64,000 bases of DNA from Chelatococcus sp. YT9 (GCF_018398315.1 NZ_JAHBRW010000001.1:351001-415000); one strand, 5' to 3'; shown: positions 50,880 to 60,727, numbered from the stretch's first letter. Notes: generated by a model from the letters alone, not told the origin. A program made the numbers and translations.

Positions 50880-51779
50880 CTAGTCCCCATTGCGCTCGGC
50901 ACGTTTGCGCGGAACAAGCTGGCCATCGCGCAGCACCAGCGGCCGCTCGTCATCGGTCAGCACACCAACTGGCTTCTGTTTGCCGTTGCCGGCCTCGTGC
51001 AAGACGAAATGGCGCAACACGCCGCCGAACGTCCGTTCCAAATTGGCTTGGGTGAAGGTTTCCGCGGTCGGGCCGTAAGCAAGAACGGTGCGGTTGAGCA
51101 GAACCGTGCGATCGCAGAATTCCGGAACACTGCCGAGGTTGTGCGTGGATACCAGCATCACCCGTCCCTCTTCCCGCAGCGAGCGCAAGAGGGATACGAT
51201 GGCATCCTCGGTCTTCACATCAACTCCGGTGAAGGGCTCGTCGAGCAGAATGACTTGGCCATCCTGTGCAAGTGCGCGCGCCAGAAAGACCCGCTTCTTC
51301 TGCCCGCCCGAGAGTTCGCCTATCTGCCGCTTGCGGAAGTCACTCATGTTGACGCGCGCCAACGCCGCGGATACCGCCTCGCGGTCTGCCGCTTTGGGGA
51401 TGCGCATGAAACCCATATGGCCATAGCGTCCCATCATGACGACGTCTTCCACCAGGACGGGAAAGTTCCAATCCACCTCCTCGCTCTGCGGGACATAGGC
51501 GACGAGATTCTTCTTGAGCGCGGCATCGACCGGCTGGCCGAGGATGGAAATATTGCCCTTCGCGAGACGAACAAACCCCATGATCGCTTTGAAAAGGGTT
51601 GATTTTCCCGAGCCGTTCACACCCACAAGCGCGGTAATGGTGCCGGTCGGGATCGCGAATGTCGCGTCGCGCAAAGCGGTGTGGCCGTTTCGATAGGTCA
51701 CTGTCGCGCCCGTCACGGCTAGCCCCTCGCCCGCGGCAGACGCCGCCTCGACAACCACGCGTTGGGCTGGCACGTTCAC
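50880..51779 (-). CDS. sitB: Mn/Fe ABC transporter ATPase SitB
   Basis: 299 residues from a GTG overlapping the sitA stop as GTGA. Walker A Gly-Val-Asn-Gly-Ser-Gly-Lys-Ser-Thr, signature Leu-Ser-Gly-Gly-Gln-Lys-Lys-Arg, Walker B [12 protein letters not shown] and switch His in Thr-His-Asn-Leu are all present. Supplies energy to the SitCD channel. Translationally coupled to sitA. Confidence 0.95.
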   Translation of the reverse strand: MNVPAQRVVVEAASAAGEGLAVTGATVTYRNGHTALRDATFAIPTGTITALVGVNGSGKSTLFKAIMGFVRLAKGNISILGQPVDAALKKNLVAYVPQSEEVDWNFPVLVEDVVMMGRYGHMGFMRIPKAADREAVSAALARVNMSDFRKRQIGELSGGQKKRVFLARALAQDGQVILLDEPFTGVDVKTEDAIVSLLRSLREEGRVMLVSTHNLGSVPEFCDRTVLLNRTVLAYGPTAETFTQANLERTFGGVLRHFVLHEAGNGKQKPVGVLTDDERPLVLRDGQLVPRKRAERNGD

Positions 51780-52684
51780 TGGGTGAGCCCCCTGGCGATC
51801 GTGTCGGACGTGACCCGCAACAGATCGATGTAGGTCGGCACCGGTCCATCCGCCTCAGTCAGCGAATCCACATAGAGTACACCACCGTACTTCGCACCCG
51901 TCTCGCGCGCCACCTGCCGCGCTGGCTTGTCCGAGATCGTGCTCTCGGAGAAGACAACCGTGATGCCGTTTTTCCGGACCGCATCGATGACTTTGCGAAC
52001 CTGCTGCGGCGTGCCCTGCTGGTCGGCATTGATCGGCCACAAATAGAGTTCCTTCAGGCCGAAATCGCGCGCGAGATAGGAAAACGCCCCTTCACTCGAT
52101 ACCAGCCAGCGCTTGTTCTCGGGGATAGCCGCAAGCTCGGCCTTGATGGGATCGATGGCGGCTTTGATCTTGGTTTTGTAGGCTTCAGCATTTGCGCGGT
52201 AGGTCTCGGCGTTCTTTGGATCATATTTGACGAAGGCATCGCGAATGTTGTCGACATAGATGAGCGCGGCCGACGGCGACATCCAGGCATGAGGATTAGG
52301 CTTGCCGGAATAGGGGCCTTCCTTGATACCCATTGGCTCCACGCCCTCCGAGACCACAACGCCCGGCACGCCCTTGAGGTTCTGGAAAAATTTCTCGAAC
52401 CAGAGCTCGAGATTGAGCCCGTTCCACAATATGAGCTTCGCGCCCTGGGCCTTTTGAATGTCACCAGGCGTCGGCTGATAGTTATGGATCTCCGCCCCCG
52501 GCTTCGTTATGGACTCAACCACCGCCGCATCGCCCGCCACGTTCCTCGCGATATCGGCGATGACGGTGAAGGTCGTCACCGCCTTGAACTTGTCCTCGGC
52601 CGTCGCCGCTGAAGCGGTGAGGAACGATCCGGTCGCAAAGCCCAAAACTCCGGCCAGCACCGACCGCCTAGCCCAGCCCGTCAT
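51776..52684 (-). CDS. sitA: Mn/Fe ABC transporter substrate-binding protein SitA
   Basis: 302 residues from the ATG at 52684 with AAGGAG 7 bases upstream. A signal peptide with paired Arg (residues 6-7) precedes Ala-Ser-Ala-Ala-Thr-Ala. Cluster A-I metal ligands are H67 (Glu-Ile-His-Asn-Tyr), H132 (Asn-Pro-His-Ala-Trp), E198 (Ser-Ser-Glu-Gly-Ala-Phe) and D273 (Tyr-Val-Asp-Ser), the Mn/Fe set. Nearly all of Leu-Tyr-Leu-Trp-Pro-Ile-Asn-Ala-Asp and Phe-Ser-Glu-Ser-Thr is as in enterobacterial SitA/YfeA. It captures manganese in the periplasm. First gene of sitABCD, probably repressed by Mur at the paired upstream sites. Confidence 0.95.
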   Translation of the reverse strand: MTGWARRSVLAGVLGFATGSFLTASAATAEDKFKAVTTFTVIADIARNVAGDAAVVESITKPGAEIHNYQPTPGDIQKAQGAKLILWNGLNLELWFEKFFQNLKGVPGVVVSEGVEPMGIKEGPYSGKPNPHAWMSPSAALIYVDNIRDAFVKYDPKNAETYRANAEAYKTKIKAAIDPIKAELAAIPENKRWLVSSEGAFSYLARDFGLKELYLWPINADQQGTPQQVRKVIDAVRKNGITVVFSESTISDKPARQVARETGAKYGGVLYVDSLTEADGPVPTYIDLLRVTSDTIARGLTQ

Positions 52685-52697
52685 CGATCGCTCCTTG

Positions 52698-52763
52698 TTG
52701 CGATTAAGTTGCAATACAAAATGAGTGATCCCGTCGCCTTTTGCAAGTGCGATCCATTCGCAA
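52698..52763. promoter_or_regulatory. Candidate Mur/Fur sites upstream of sitA
   Basis: TTGCGATTAAGTTGCAA (52698-52714) and GTGCGATCCATTCGCAA (52747-52763) are two 17-base near-palindromes with TTGC/GCAA-type ends, 14 and 63 bases upstream of the sitA start. The inner TGCGA/TCGCA arms of the second are perfect. Their form fits Fur/Mur-type recognition in alphaproteobacteria. Confidence 0.6.
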
Positions 52764-52881
52764 TAAGGTCGAAAAGGCCCTTGAATCAGGATAATTAATT
52801 GCCATCAGCGCCCGGCTCTCCCTATCGATGTCTTTCGTAGGGGGGTAAGACGGACGTGTGAGATTCGGCCGTGGGGGCTAC

Positions 52882-53316
52882 ATGGGGCGAATTGCTAGCC
52901 TGGCTGACGAGCGTGAGCGCGACAAACGTACGGTTGAGCGCTTGCTTGGCTCCTCCCGGATGTCCGACACGAAATGGAGGTTAGCGCTGGGCGCTGTATA
53001 TGCGTGTGGCGTGCAGATTCAGGAGATGAAGGTAAAGTTCGTCGATGTTCCAGAAGTGAAACGCCTCGGCTCGCTCTGGTTCAAAACTCCCCACGCCTTC
53101 ACCGACAGCCTGGAATACGGCCCCTTTCCTCTCGTCGCCATTGAAGGGCTCGAATTTCCGAGGGACATCGACCAAGGCAGGCGGAGCAATCCTCACTGTC
53201 GCGGAAAGCAGGACATCGCCGCGATCCGCGCGGCGCTCGATGCCACCGGCAAGGCACTTCCTCTTGAGGATACCGAGACAGGGCTTCGCATCGTTGGTCA
53301 TCGCTTCAGCCGGTAA
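52882..53316 (+). CDS. Hypothetical protein
   Basis: 144 residues from the ATG at 52882 with GGGGGC just upstream; an ATG at 52960 and a GTG at 52858 are alternatives. I do not recognise the family with certainty. Visible traits are a charged helix (Asp-Glu-Arg-Glu-Arg-Asp-Lys-Arg), then Asp-Thr-Lys-Trp-Arg, Lys-Phe-Val-Asp-Val-Pro-Glu-Val-Lys and Tyr-Gly-Pro-Phe-Pro-Leu-Val-Ala-Ile-Glu-Gly-Leu-Glu-Phe-Pro, which look like a small alpha/beta cytoplasmic protein of the DUF6678 sort. No signal peptide. It has no evident link to sitA or the TonB-type gene. Confidence 0.55.
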   Translation: MGRIASLADERERDKRTVERLLGSSRMSDTKWRLALGAVYACGVQIQEMKVKFVDVPEVKRLGSLWFKTPHAFTDSLEYGPFPLVAIEGLEFPRDIDQGRRSNPHCRGKQDIAAIRAALDATGKALPLEDTETGLRIVGHRFSR

Positions 53317-53410
53317 CGGCCATGCTCTGCCGGCCAACCAGACGAGCATTTGACGCAATTGACCGCGTTGAAAAATCGCTTTTGTGTGCCTCTGTGTGAT
53401 TGATGAAAGC

Positions 53411-53827
53411 ATGGCATCTTTTATGGCGTCCAAACTATTCCTGAGCGGCCTCTGCGCTCTTGCGCTTCTCAGCTTTGTCGCCCCTGCGGCAGCACGCGAC
53501 AGCGCCCCTTCAGATGAGACCAAGGCTTATGTCAAACACACCGTCGAAATCCTGCGAGCACGGATTTTCTATCCTGTCGTGCCGGACAAGCCTTTGGCCG
53601 GTGGAACGGCCATCGTCACGTTCCGGATCCAGTCGGACGGCAGCGTTGCGGATGTCAAGCTCAAGCGCTCATCCGGTCATGGTCATATCGATTCAACAGC
53701 GCTAGGCATCGTCTATGGAGCGCAATTCGCTCCGCCGCCAGCGGGCGTCGCCGGGCAGATGATCGTGCTACCCCTTGCATTCGAGGCACCGCGTCCTCGC
53801 AAGACATCGACGCCGCGGCAGCAATAG
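53411..53827 (+). CDS. Secreted TonB C-terminal-domain protein
   Basis: 138 residues from the ATG at 53411 (53423 is an alternative). A signal peptide ends Ala-Pro-Ala-Ala-Ala-Arg. The rest is a TonB C-terminal fold: Gly-Thr-Ala-Ile-Val-Thr-Phe-Arg-Ile, Asp-Gly-Ser-Val, and His-Ile-Asp-Ser-Thr-Ala-Leu. With no transmembrane anchor or proline-rich linker it is a stand-alone domain in the periplasm rather than a true TonB. The role is unknown. Convergent with the phytase-like gene. Confidence 0.75.
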   Translation: MASFMASKLFLSGLCALALLSFVAPAAARDSAPSDETKAYVKHTVEILRARIFYPVVPDKPLAGGTAIVTFRIQSDGSVADVKLKRSSGHGHIDSTALGIVYGAQFAPPPAGVAGQMIVLPLAFEAPRPRKTSTPRQQ

Positions 53828-53909
53828 ACAATCAGGGGACCGCAACGCGGCAAGAGCTCCCGAGATTACCCGGAAGCTCCTCAAGTCTTGGGTTTCAGAT
53901 CGCGATCGA

Positions 53910-55262
53910 TCAACGCGCCTTCAGGAAGTCCGCAACTTCGAGCAGAACGAATTCATTGTCGTCCTGCACATTCGGTTCGCGGCTGGTCGAGAACGGCAGA
54001 TTGTTGTCGTTGCCGACGATGATGTGGCGATCATCGACAAGGTCGACATCCTCGATGGTGAAGAAGGGGAAGGTCAGCACGTCGCCGTTCAACGGCTTGC
54101 GCGCCTTCTTGTTCGGATCGGCGATCTTCATGAGATCGATATAAGCGACCTTGCGCGCGACGCCATTGGCATTGGCGTCGCTGAGCTCAACCTTGTAGAC
54201 GCGCTTGAACTTCGCGATGTCGGCGAAGCAGTCGGCGCGCTTCTGGCCTTCGGGGCAGGCCTTGTCGGCCGTGCCTTCGCCGTTGTCTCGCTCGATGATC
54301 AAGCCCATGGTCGGATCGATCATGTTGAAGTCGCCAATAGCGTTGCCGTTCTGCTCAAGAACGAATTTCCAATGGCGGCCGGTCCACTTCTCCGCCGCAA
54401 CATCGAACTCCAGGATGCGGAGATACTCCTTGCCGTCGGCGGTCTTCTCCCAATCCTTCTTCTCGACGTCCCAGAGGGGGCCCTCCAAAAGCGGATAAAG
54501 GAAGCGGCCGTCCTTGGAGGCGGCCATGCCCTCATACCCCTTAGAGCGGCGCACGTTGAAAGGGACCGGCTGATTGGGGGCGGCTGGCGTTGTGACGGCA
54601 TAGTGGTCGGGCGAACGCGCCGGCTTGCCATCGACCATCGTCTCGATGACGGCTTCGACCTTGCCCGTCATGTCCGCACGAATGAGATAAGGACCGAATT
54701 CCTCGCCAATCCAGATCTTGTCGCCGATGATCTGGAAGCTTTCAGGATCGAAATCCGACCCCGTGAGGTAGCGTTTGTCCGTCGCCTCGTTCGCGATGCG
54801 GAACGGCACCTTTTTGTCGGGATCGCTGAGGAAAACCGTGCCGAGGCGCTCGACGGTGCCCTTGTCCCAGTCGATCCGGTAGTGGTTGAGATACAGCATG
54901 GAATCAGGGGAGTTCGCCTTGGCCCCCATGCCGTTGTCGGTCAACACCCAGAACGTGCCGTCAGTCATCTTCTTGATACCGGAATGCCCCTGCAGCGGCT
55001 GGCCGGTGAATGGCACCTTCATGCCCGTCGGACGTCCATTCGAGAGACCTTCGACGGTGTTAACAGCCTCGACACGCTTGCCTGTCGTGAACTTGCCCGA
55101 TGTCCTGAGGTCGGCGGGCGCGTCGGCCGGAGCCTCGACAAAGCTCTTTGCCGGCAGGATCGCGTGACCGGCGAGCGTGGCAGGCGCGGCCTGCTGAGCC
55201 AAAGCGGTTCCCGCGAGCACAGCCGTCAGGGGCATCGCAAGCAAAAGACGGGCAATCATCAT
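53910..55262 (-). CDS. Secreted esterase-like phytase-family protein
   Basis: 450 residues from the ATG at 55262, with AAGGA five bases upstream; codons further upstream are not homologous. A signal peptide ends Ala-Leu-Ala-Gln. The mature part is a beta-propeller of the esterase-like phytase family, with Val-Glu-Gly-Leu-Ser-Asn, Ser-Gly-Ile-Lys, Trp-Val-Leu-Thr-Asp-Asn-Gly-Met-Gly, Ile-Gly-Glu-Glu-Phe-Gly-Pro-Tyr and Ile-Glu-Asp-Val-Asp. Probably a periplasmic phosphoester- or ester-hydrolysing enzyme. Monocistronic, and divergent from the TetR-efflux operon across an AT-rich promoter region (a 14-base AT palindrome is at 55444-55457). Confidence 0.85.
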   Translation of the reverse strand: MMIARLLLAMPLTAVLAGTALAQQAAPATLAGHAILPAKSFVEAPADAPADLRTSGKFTTGKRVEAVNTVEGLSNGRPTGMKVPFTGQPLQGHSGIKKMTDGTFWVLTDNGMGAKANSPDSMLYLNHYRIDWDKGTVERLGTVFLSDPDKKVPFRIANEATDKRYLTGSDFDPESFQIIGDKIWIGEEFGPYLIRADMTGKVEAVIETMVDGKPARSPDHYAVTTPAAPNQPVPFNVRRSKGYEGMAASKDGRFLYPLLEGPLWDVEKKDWEKTADGKEYLRILEFDVAAEKWTGRHWKFVLEQNGNAIGDFNMIDPTMGLIIERDNGEGTADKACPEGQKRADCFADIAKFKRVYKVELSDANANGVARKVAYIDLMKIADPNKKARKPLNGDVLTFPFFTIEDVDLVDDRHIIVGNDNNLPFSTSREPNVQDDNEFVLLEVADFLKAR

Positions 55263-55577
55263 AGATCCTTCACGGAGAGAAAAACCGTCGGCAAGCTGAC
55301 GTTGGCCCATGTCGGCACGTTGACAACGCAATGACGGCTCGATGACGTCTTCGCCGGTGGACATCCGGCACGACCGTTTAATGTGTTGCAGCGCACAGCG
55401 TAAAACCAAGTTCTTCTGACAACGTGTGCCGAGCTAAACCAAAAAATATATATATTTCCGGCGGTTATCGGACCCCCTCCGCAAATCGGCCGCCCCCGCG
55501 CGAAATCAACAGCCGTTGACAACCAACTCCCGGGAATTAAAAACCAAGCGGTCGGAAACGAAGATCGGTCGAGTTTC

Positions 55578-56201
55578 ATGTCGCGCCCGAGAGTTATCAA
55601 CCAGGAAAGCATCTTGGATGCGGCCGAAGCCGTCGTCGCTCGCGATGGAGCTGCGAGGCTGACGCTCGACGCTGTCGCGCACGAGGCGGGCATCAGCAAA
55701 GCCAGCGTGCTCTACGACTTCAAGTCCAAGCAAGCGCTGATCAAGGCGGTCATAGAACGCAGGTTCGCGGAAGAGAGGAATCGAATCGCTTTTGCGACCA
55801 AGCGGCTGAACGGCCGTCCCGACGCCAAGATTCACGGCCGCATCGCGGCGGCCAGGACCGTGCAGTATCGGGAGAGCCCTGCCGTCGCCGTTAGTCTCTG
55901 TGCCGCTCTGGCACAGGACACCGAATTGCAGCAGACAATGCAGGATGCTTTCCGTCAGGAGTTTGCGGAAGTCCTGGAGACCGCGACCAACACCCGCGGC
56001 GCTTTACTCGCTTTCCTCGCGGTCGAAGGCCTGATGGTGCTGGAGTATCTGGGGCTTCACCACTGGCCGGAGCCAACTCGCAGCGAGATCCTGAAGGAAA
56101 TCGATGCGCTGGTCGACACGGCACCAAGAGACCCGCCACTGAATATACGCCTGCTCAAAGAGCACGTTTCTCGCCAAGCCGAGTTCGTGACTGAGCGCTA
56201 A
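55578..56201 (+). CDS. TetR-family transcriptional regulator
   Basis: 207 residues. Helix-turn-helix with Ala-Ala-Glu-Ala-Val-Val-Ala-Arg-Asp-Gly and Ala-Gly-Ile-Ser-Lys-Ala-Ser-Val-Leu-Tyr-Asp-Phe-Lys-Ser-Lys at residues 15-55, followed by a helical ligand domain. It is 14 bases upstream of the RND adaptor gene and in the same operon, so it is very likely the local repressor of the efflux genes. Confidence 0.93.
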   Translation: MSRPRVINQESILDAAEAVVARDGAARLTLDAVAHEAGISKASVLYDFKSKQALIKAVIERRFAEERNRIAFATKRLNGRPDAKIHGRIAAARTVQYRESPAVAVSLCAALAQDTELQQTMQDAFRQEFAEVLETATNTRGALLAFLAVEGLMVLEYLGLHHWPEPTRSEILKEIDALVDTAPRDPPLNIRLLKEHVSRQAEFVTER

Positions 56202-56215
56202 CTGGACGATCCGCC

Positions 56216-57400
56216 ATGAAATCTGCTTACATACCCGCCCGGGTCCTGGCTGCCGCCATCTTTCTGCCGGTGGCCTTGTCGAGCGCCGCATTGCCCGCTG
56301 CAGCCCAGAACGGCGCGCCGCCGCCTTCGGCCGTCAGCGTGATCGAAGTCGCCGCCGAGCGTATCCCGATCATCAACGAGCTGCCGGGCCGCATTGCGCC
56401 AACGCGGATAGCGGAAGTGCGTCCGCGCGTGTCAGGCATCGTGACGGAACGCGTTTTCGAGCAGGGCAGCCTCGTCAAACAGGGGGACGTGCTCTACCGC
56501 ATCGATGCCGACATGTTCCGAGTACGTGTGGAAAGTGCGAAAGCGACCTTGCAACGCGCGCGGGCGACGCAGCTCCAGGCTCGCCAGCAGGCAGACCGCC
56601 AGAAGGAACTGCGCGAACGCAACATCGCAAGCGTCCAGCAGCTCGAATCGGCCGTCGCCGCACTCGCCCAGGCCGACGCCGATGTTGCCGCGGCGGAAGC
56701 CGGCTTGAACGAGGCGCAGCTCAATCTCCAGTACACCGAGGTCCGTGCACCGATTGCCGGTCGTATTGGCCGCGCTCTCATTACTGAGGGCGCGCTGGTG
56801 AGCAGCACCGAAAACCTCGCGACAATCCAGCAGCTCGATCCTATCTACGCAGACTTCACGCAATCATCGAACGAACTGCTGAAATTGCGCCAAGCACTTG
56901 CCAGTGGCAGCTTGAAAGGCCCCGCCCCGGGCGAAGCCCGTGTCACTCTTCAATTCGACGACGGCCGGGTCTATGAGCACACGGGTACCTTGCTGTTCTC
57001 GGAGGCCGCCGTTGACATAACAACGGGGCAGATCACGATGCGGGCGGAATTTCCCAACCCGGACGGACAGCTTCTGCCTGGTCTTTATGTGCGGGTGCAA
57101 ATCGAACAGGGCATTCAACATGATGCCGTCGCTGTTCCGCAGCAGGCGATCCAGCGTGATGCCAACGGGAACGCTCAGGTCTTCGTAGTCAACGACAAGG
57201 ATATTGCCGAGCTTCGTCAAGTCCGTGTCAACCGGACCGTCGGTCAGCGCTTTGTCGTCGACAGCGGTCTGAAGCCCGGCGATCGCGTGGTGGTCGAGGG
57301 CTTCCAGAAGATCGCTCCCGGGGCAGCGGTTTCGGTACAAACATGGAAAGCGGCCGATGCGAGCGCCGCAGCAGCCAAGAAGAACACGGCTGTCGAGTAA
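56216..57400 (+). CDS. RND efflux periplasmic adaptor (MFP)
   Basis: 394 residues with an N-terminal signal ending Ala-Ala-Ala-Gln. The lipoyl/barrel-sandwich halves flank a coiled-coil hairpin: Val-Arg-Pro-Arg-Val-Ser-Gly-Ile-Val, Ala-Arg-Gln-Gln-Ala-Asp-Arg, Tyr-Thr-Glu-Val-Arg-Ala-Pro-Ile-Ala-Gly-Arg-Ile-Gly, and the late Val-Pro-Gln-Gln-Ala-Ile-Gln. As in AcrA/MexA, it links inner-membrane pump and outer-membrane channel. The Cys for lipidation is not seen. The pump gene follows after 12 bases. Confidence 0.95.
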   Translation: MKSAYIPARVLAAAIFLPVALSSAALPAAAQNGAPPPSAVSVIEVAAERIPIINELPGRIAPTRIAEVRPRVSGIVTERVFEQGSLVKQGDVLYRIDADMFRVRVESAKATLQRARATQLQARQQADRQKELRERNIASVQQLESAVAALAQADADVAAAEAGLNEAQLNLQYTEVRAPIAGRIGRALITEGALVSSTENLATIQQLDPIYADFTQSSNELLKLRQALASGSLKGPAPGEARVTLQFDDGRVYEHTGTLLFSEAAVDITTGQITMRAEFPNPDGQLLPGLYVRVQIEQGIQHDAVAVPQQAIQRDANGNAQVFVVNDKDIAELRQVRVNRTVGQRFVVDSGLKPGDRVVVEGFQKIAPGAAVSVQTWKAADASAAAAKKNTAVE

Positions 57401-57412
57401 AGGTCCGTCATC

Positions 57413-60400
57413 ATGGCGCAATTCTTCATCGGCCGCCCGATCTTTGCCTGGGTGGTCGCACTTTTCATCGTGATCGGTGGCATCATCGCCATTCCGATGC
57501 TGCCAATCGCGCAGTATCCAAATGTCGCGCCGCCGCAGATCTCCATTCAGACAACCTATGCAGGCGCCTCTCCTGAAGAAATATACCAGAGCGTCACCCG
57601 GCCGATCGAGGAAGAGCTCAATGGCGTTCCGGGGTTGATCTATTTCGAATCAACGTCGGATTCATCAGGTCTCGTCCAGATCACTGCAACCTTCAGGCCA
57701 GGCACTTCGACCAGCCAGGCCTCTGTCGATGTCCAGAACGCCATCCGACGCGTTGAGGCGCGCCTACCCGAAACCGTCACACGCCAAGGTGTACAGGTGG
57801 AGGAGGCTGGAGCCGGCTTTCTCATGGTGGCTGGGCTCATCTCCACCGACGGCTCCATGGATGCCGTCGCGCTGGGCGATTATGTCAGCCGCAACATCCT
57901 CGGCGAAATACGCCGCATCGACGGCGTCGGCCGCGCTCAGTTGTTCGCGTCCCAGCGCGCGATGCGCATCTGGATCGATCCTGACAAGATGGTCGGGCTC
58001 AATCTCACCACGGGCGACATCGCCGCGGCCATTGGCGCGCAGAACGCTCAGGTGGCCGCCGGCCGTATCGGCGCACAGCCCAATCCGATTCAGCAGCAGA
58101 TATCGGCGACGGTCCTCGTCAAGGGTCAGCTGACGACCCCGGACGAATTCGGCGCCATTGTCCTGCGCGCGAACCCGGATGGATCGAGCGTGCGTCTGCG
58201 CGACGTCGCTCGCGTCGAAGTCGGCGCGGAAACCTATAACTTCAATACGCGGATCAACGGCAAGCCTGCGGCCGCAATAGGCGTCCAGCTGTCGCCGACC
58301 GGCAATGCCCTCGCTACGTCCAAGGCGATCCGCGCGAAAATGGAAGAACTTTCGCGCTTCTTCCCGCCCGGTATCGAATACACGATCCCGTACGACACCT
58401 CGCCGTTCGTCGAGGTTTCGATCGAGAAAGTTCTGCACACGCTGCTCGAGGCCGTCGCGCTCGTCTTCGTGGTCATGTTCCTGTTTCTGCAGAACTTCCG
58501 CTATACGATCATTCCGACGCTGGTGGTGCCGGTCGCCTTGCTGGGAACCTGTGGCGTGATGTTAGCCACCGGCTTTTCGATCAATGTGCTGACGATGTTC
58601 GCCATGGTGCTCGCCATCGGCATTCTGGTCGATGACGCCATCGTGGTCGTGGAGAATGTCGAGCGCATCATGGCGGAGGAAGGGCTGCCGCCGCTCGAAG
58701 CCACCCGAAAGGCAATGAAACAGATCTCGGGTGCGATCGTCGGTATCACGCTCGTTCTCACGGCGGTGTTCGTGCCGATGGCGTTCTTCCCCGGCGCGGT
58801 TGGCGTCATCTATCAGCAGTTCAGCCTGACGATGGTGACGTCCATCCTTCTGTCGGGCTTCCTTGCTCTGTCGCTCACCCCCGCCCTGTGTGCGACCTTG
58901 CTCAAGCCTATCCCGCAAGGTCACCATGAGAAGAGGGGCTTTTTCGGGTGGTTCAACCGCAGCTTCGACAGGTTCACGAACAGCTATGCGGGAAGCGTGA
59001 GCTGGATCGTCCGTCGCGCGGGGCGTTTCATGGTCATCTACCTCGCCTTGCTGGTCGGGCTGGGGTGGGCCTTCATGCGCCTTCCCACTTCGTTCCTACC
59101 CAACGAAGACCAAGGTTACATCATTGTCGATATGCAGGCCCCACCAGAGGCGAGCGGTAACCGCACTCAGGCCATTATCGAAACAGCGGAAAAGCATTTT
59201 TCCGAGGAGAAAGCCGTCGATCGCATGGTTATGATCCAGGGCTACAGCTTCTCAGGAGCGGGTGACAACGCAGCCCTGTCCTTCGTGACGCTGAAGGACT
59301 GGAATGAGCGCGACGCCGGCAGCTCGGCAGATGCAATCGCCGCGCGGGCCAACGGCGCCCTGTTCCAGGTCCGCGATGCCATGGCGTTCGCCCTCTCACC
59401 GCCGGCCATCACCGGTCTTGGCACATCAAGTGGCTTCACGTTCCGGCTGCAGGATCGCGGTGGCCTTGGGCAGACGGCGCTCGTCGCTGCGGGCAAGCAG
59501 CTGATGGACGCCGCGGCGAAAAGCCCCGTGCTCGCCGGCTTGCGCGTTGAAGGCATGCCGAACGCCGCGCAAGTCAATCTGATCATCGATCGTGAAAAGG
59601 CGAATACCTTCGGCGTCACCTTCGCCGACATCAACTCTACCATTTCGACGAATCTGGGCTCATCCTACATCAATGACTTCCCAAACGCGGGTCGCATGCA
59701 GCGCGTTACCGTGCAGGCCGATGCAGGCCGACGCATGCAAACGGAAGACTTGCTGAAACTCAACGTGCGCAACTCGGCAGGCGGAATGGTTCCCCTGTCA
59801 GCCTTCGCACGGATCGACTGGCAGATGGGCCCGGCCCAGGTGGTCGGCTACAACGGCTATCCCTCCATCCGTATCAATGGTGCAGCAGCTCCCGGCTATT
59901 CTTCCGGTGCCGCTATCCAGGAAATGGAGCGACTGGCCGGCGAGTTGCCGACTGGCTTCGGCTATGAGTGGACCGGCCAATCCCTGCAGGAGATACAATC
60001 CGGGTCGCAAGCCCCGTTCCTCATGGGGTTGACGGTGTTGTTCGTCTTCCTGCTGCTGGCTGCCCTCTATGAGAGTTGGTCCATCCCGCTCTCCGTGATG
60101 ATGGTGGTTCCGCTCGGCGTGCTTGGATCGGTCGCAGCGGTGATGCTGCGCGACATGCCGAACGACGTCTACTTCAAGGTCGGTCTCATCACGATCATCG
60201 GCCTCTCGGCGAAGAACGCGATCCTCATCATCGAGTTTGCGAAGGACCTGCGCGCCGAAGGCAAGCCCCTCCTGGAAGCAACCATCGAGGCGTGCCGCCT
60301 GCGGTTTCGACCAATCCTGATGACATCGCTGGCGTTCACCCTTGGCGTTGTTCCTCTCGCCATCGCGAGTGGCGCCAGCGCGGCGAGCCAGAACGCAATC

Positions 60401-60571
60401 GGTACCGGCGTGATGGGCGGCATGATCTCGGCGACCCTGCTAGCGATCTATTTCGTGCCCGTGTTCTTCGTCTTTGTGATGAAACTGTTCGGCCGGCGTG
60501 ACAAGGCGAGCAGCGAACCTGCAGTGGAAAGCCCCACCCCAACAGGATCGGCGCCCGCACATCCGCATTGA
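57413..60571 (+). CDS. RND multidrug efflux transporter (AcrB/MexB, HAE1 type)
   Basis: 1052 residues, the full length for HAE1 pumps. Twelve membrane segments; the start Phe-Phe-Ile-Gly-Arg-Pro-Ile-Phe-Ala-Trp-Val and Gln-Tyr-Pro-Asn-Val-Ala-Pro-Pro are typical. Proton-relay acids Asp-Asp in Gly-Ile-Leu-Val-Asp-Asp-Ala-Ile (about 407-408) and the late Lys in Phe-Ala-Lys-Asp-Leu are kept. It exports hydrophobic or amphipathic drugs and depends on a TolC-type channel, which is not encoded nearby. TetR-controlled operon ending in a terminator. Confidence 0.96.
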   Translation: MAQFFIGRPIFAWVVALFIVIGGIIAIPMLPIAQYPNVAPPQISIQTTYAGASPEEIYQSVTRPIEEELNGVPGLIYFESTSDSSGLVQITATFRPGTSTSQASVDVQNAIRRVEARLPETVTRQGVQVEEAGAGFLMVAGLISTDGSMDAVALGDYVSRNILGEIRRIDGVGRAQLFASQRAMRIWIDPDKMVGLNLTTGDIAAAIGAQNAQVAAGRIGAQPNPIQQQISATVLVKGQLTTPDEFGAIVLRANPDGSSVRLRDVARVEVGAETYNFNTRINGKPAAAIGVQLSPTGNALATSKAIRAKMEELSRFFPPGIEYTIPYDTSPFVEVSIEKVLHTLLEAVALVFVVMFLFLQNFRYTIIPTLVVPVALLGTCGVMLATGFSINVLTMFAMVLAIGILVDDAIVVVENVERIMAEEGLPPLEATRKAMKQISGAIVGITLVLTAVFVPMAFFPGAVGVIYQQFSLTMVTSILLSGFLALSLTPALCATLLKPIPQGHHEKRGFFGWFNRSFDRFTNSYAGSVSWIVRRAGRFMVIYLALLVGLGWAFMRLPTSFLPNEDQGYIIVDMQAPPEASGNRTQAIIETAEKHFSEEKAVDRMVMIQGYSFSGAGDNAALSFVTLKDWNERDAGSSADAIAARANGALFQVRDAMAFALSPPAITGLGTSSGFTFRLQDRGGLGQTALVAAGKQLMDAAAKSPVLAGLRVEGMPNAAQVNLIIDREKANTFGVTFADINSTISTNLGSSYINDFPNAGRMQRVTVQADAGRRMQTEDLLKLNVRNSAGGMVPLSAFARIDWQMGPAQVVGYNGYPSIRINGAAAPGYSSGAAIQEMERLAGELPTGFGYEWTGQSLQEIQSGSQAPFLMGLTVLFVFLLLAALYESWSIPLSVMMVVPLGVLGSVAAVMLRDMPNDVYFKVGLITIIGLSAKNAILIIEFAKDLRAEGKPLLEATIEACRLRFRPILMTSLAFTLGVVPLAIASGASAASQNAIGTGVMGGMISATLLAIYFVPVFFVFVMKLFGRRDKASSEPAVESPTPTGSAPAHPH

Positions 60572-60601
60572 TGCCGCCGCACACGCTTGCGCAGATCATG
60601 A

Positions 60602-60637
60602 ATGCCCGCCGGCTCTGACCCACCGGCGGGCATTTCC
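60602..60637 (+). terminator. Terminator of the RND operon
   Basis: ATGCCCGCCGG at 60602-60612 pairs perfectly with CCGGCGGGCAT at 60623-60633 over a ten-base loop, then TTCC. It starts 31 bases after the pump stop codon. Confidence 0.8.
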
Positions 60638-60727
60638 TATGCAGTTACCGCCCTGATTGCCGCCGATGATCGATCCGTAAAATCGGTGACCGAGAACAGC
60701 ATCGATCGTATATGAAACACGTCCGAC

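Noticed and set aside
52981..53523. 180-codon minus-strand frame opposite the hypothetical and TonB-type genes
   Set aside because: It crosses two plus-strand genes with better coding character and has no ribosome-binding site or motif.
53775..55334. 519-codon open frame antisense to the phytase-like gene
   Set aside because: It mirrors the codon bias of the well-supported opposite-strand gene, has no signal peptide or family motif, and overlaps it fully.
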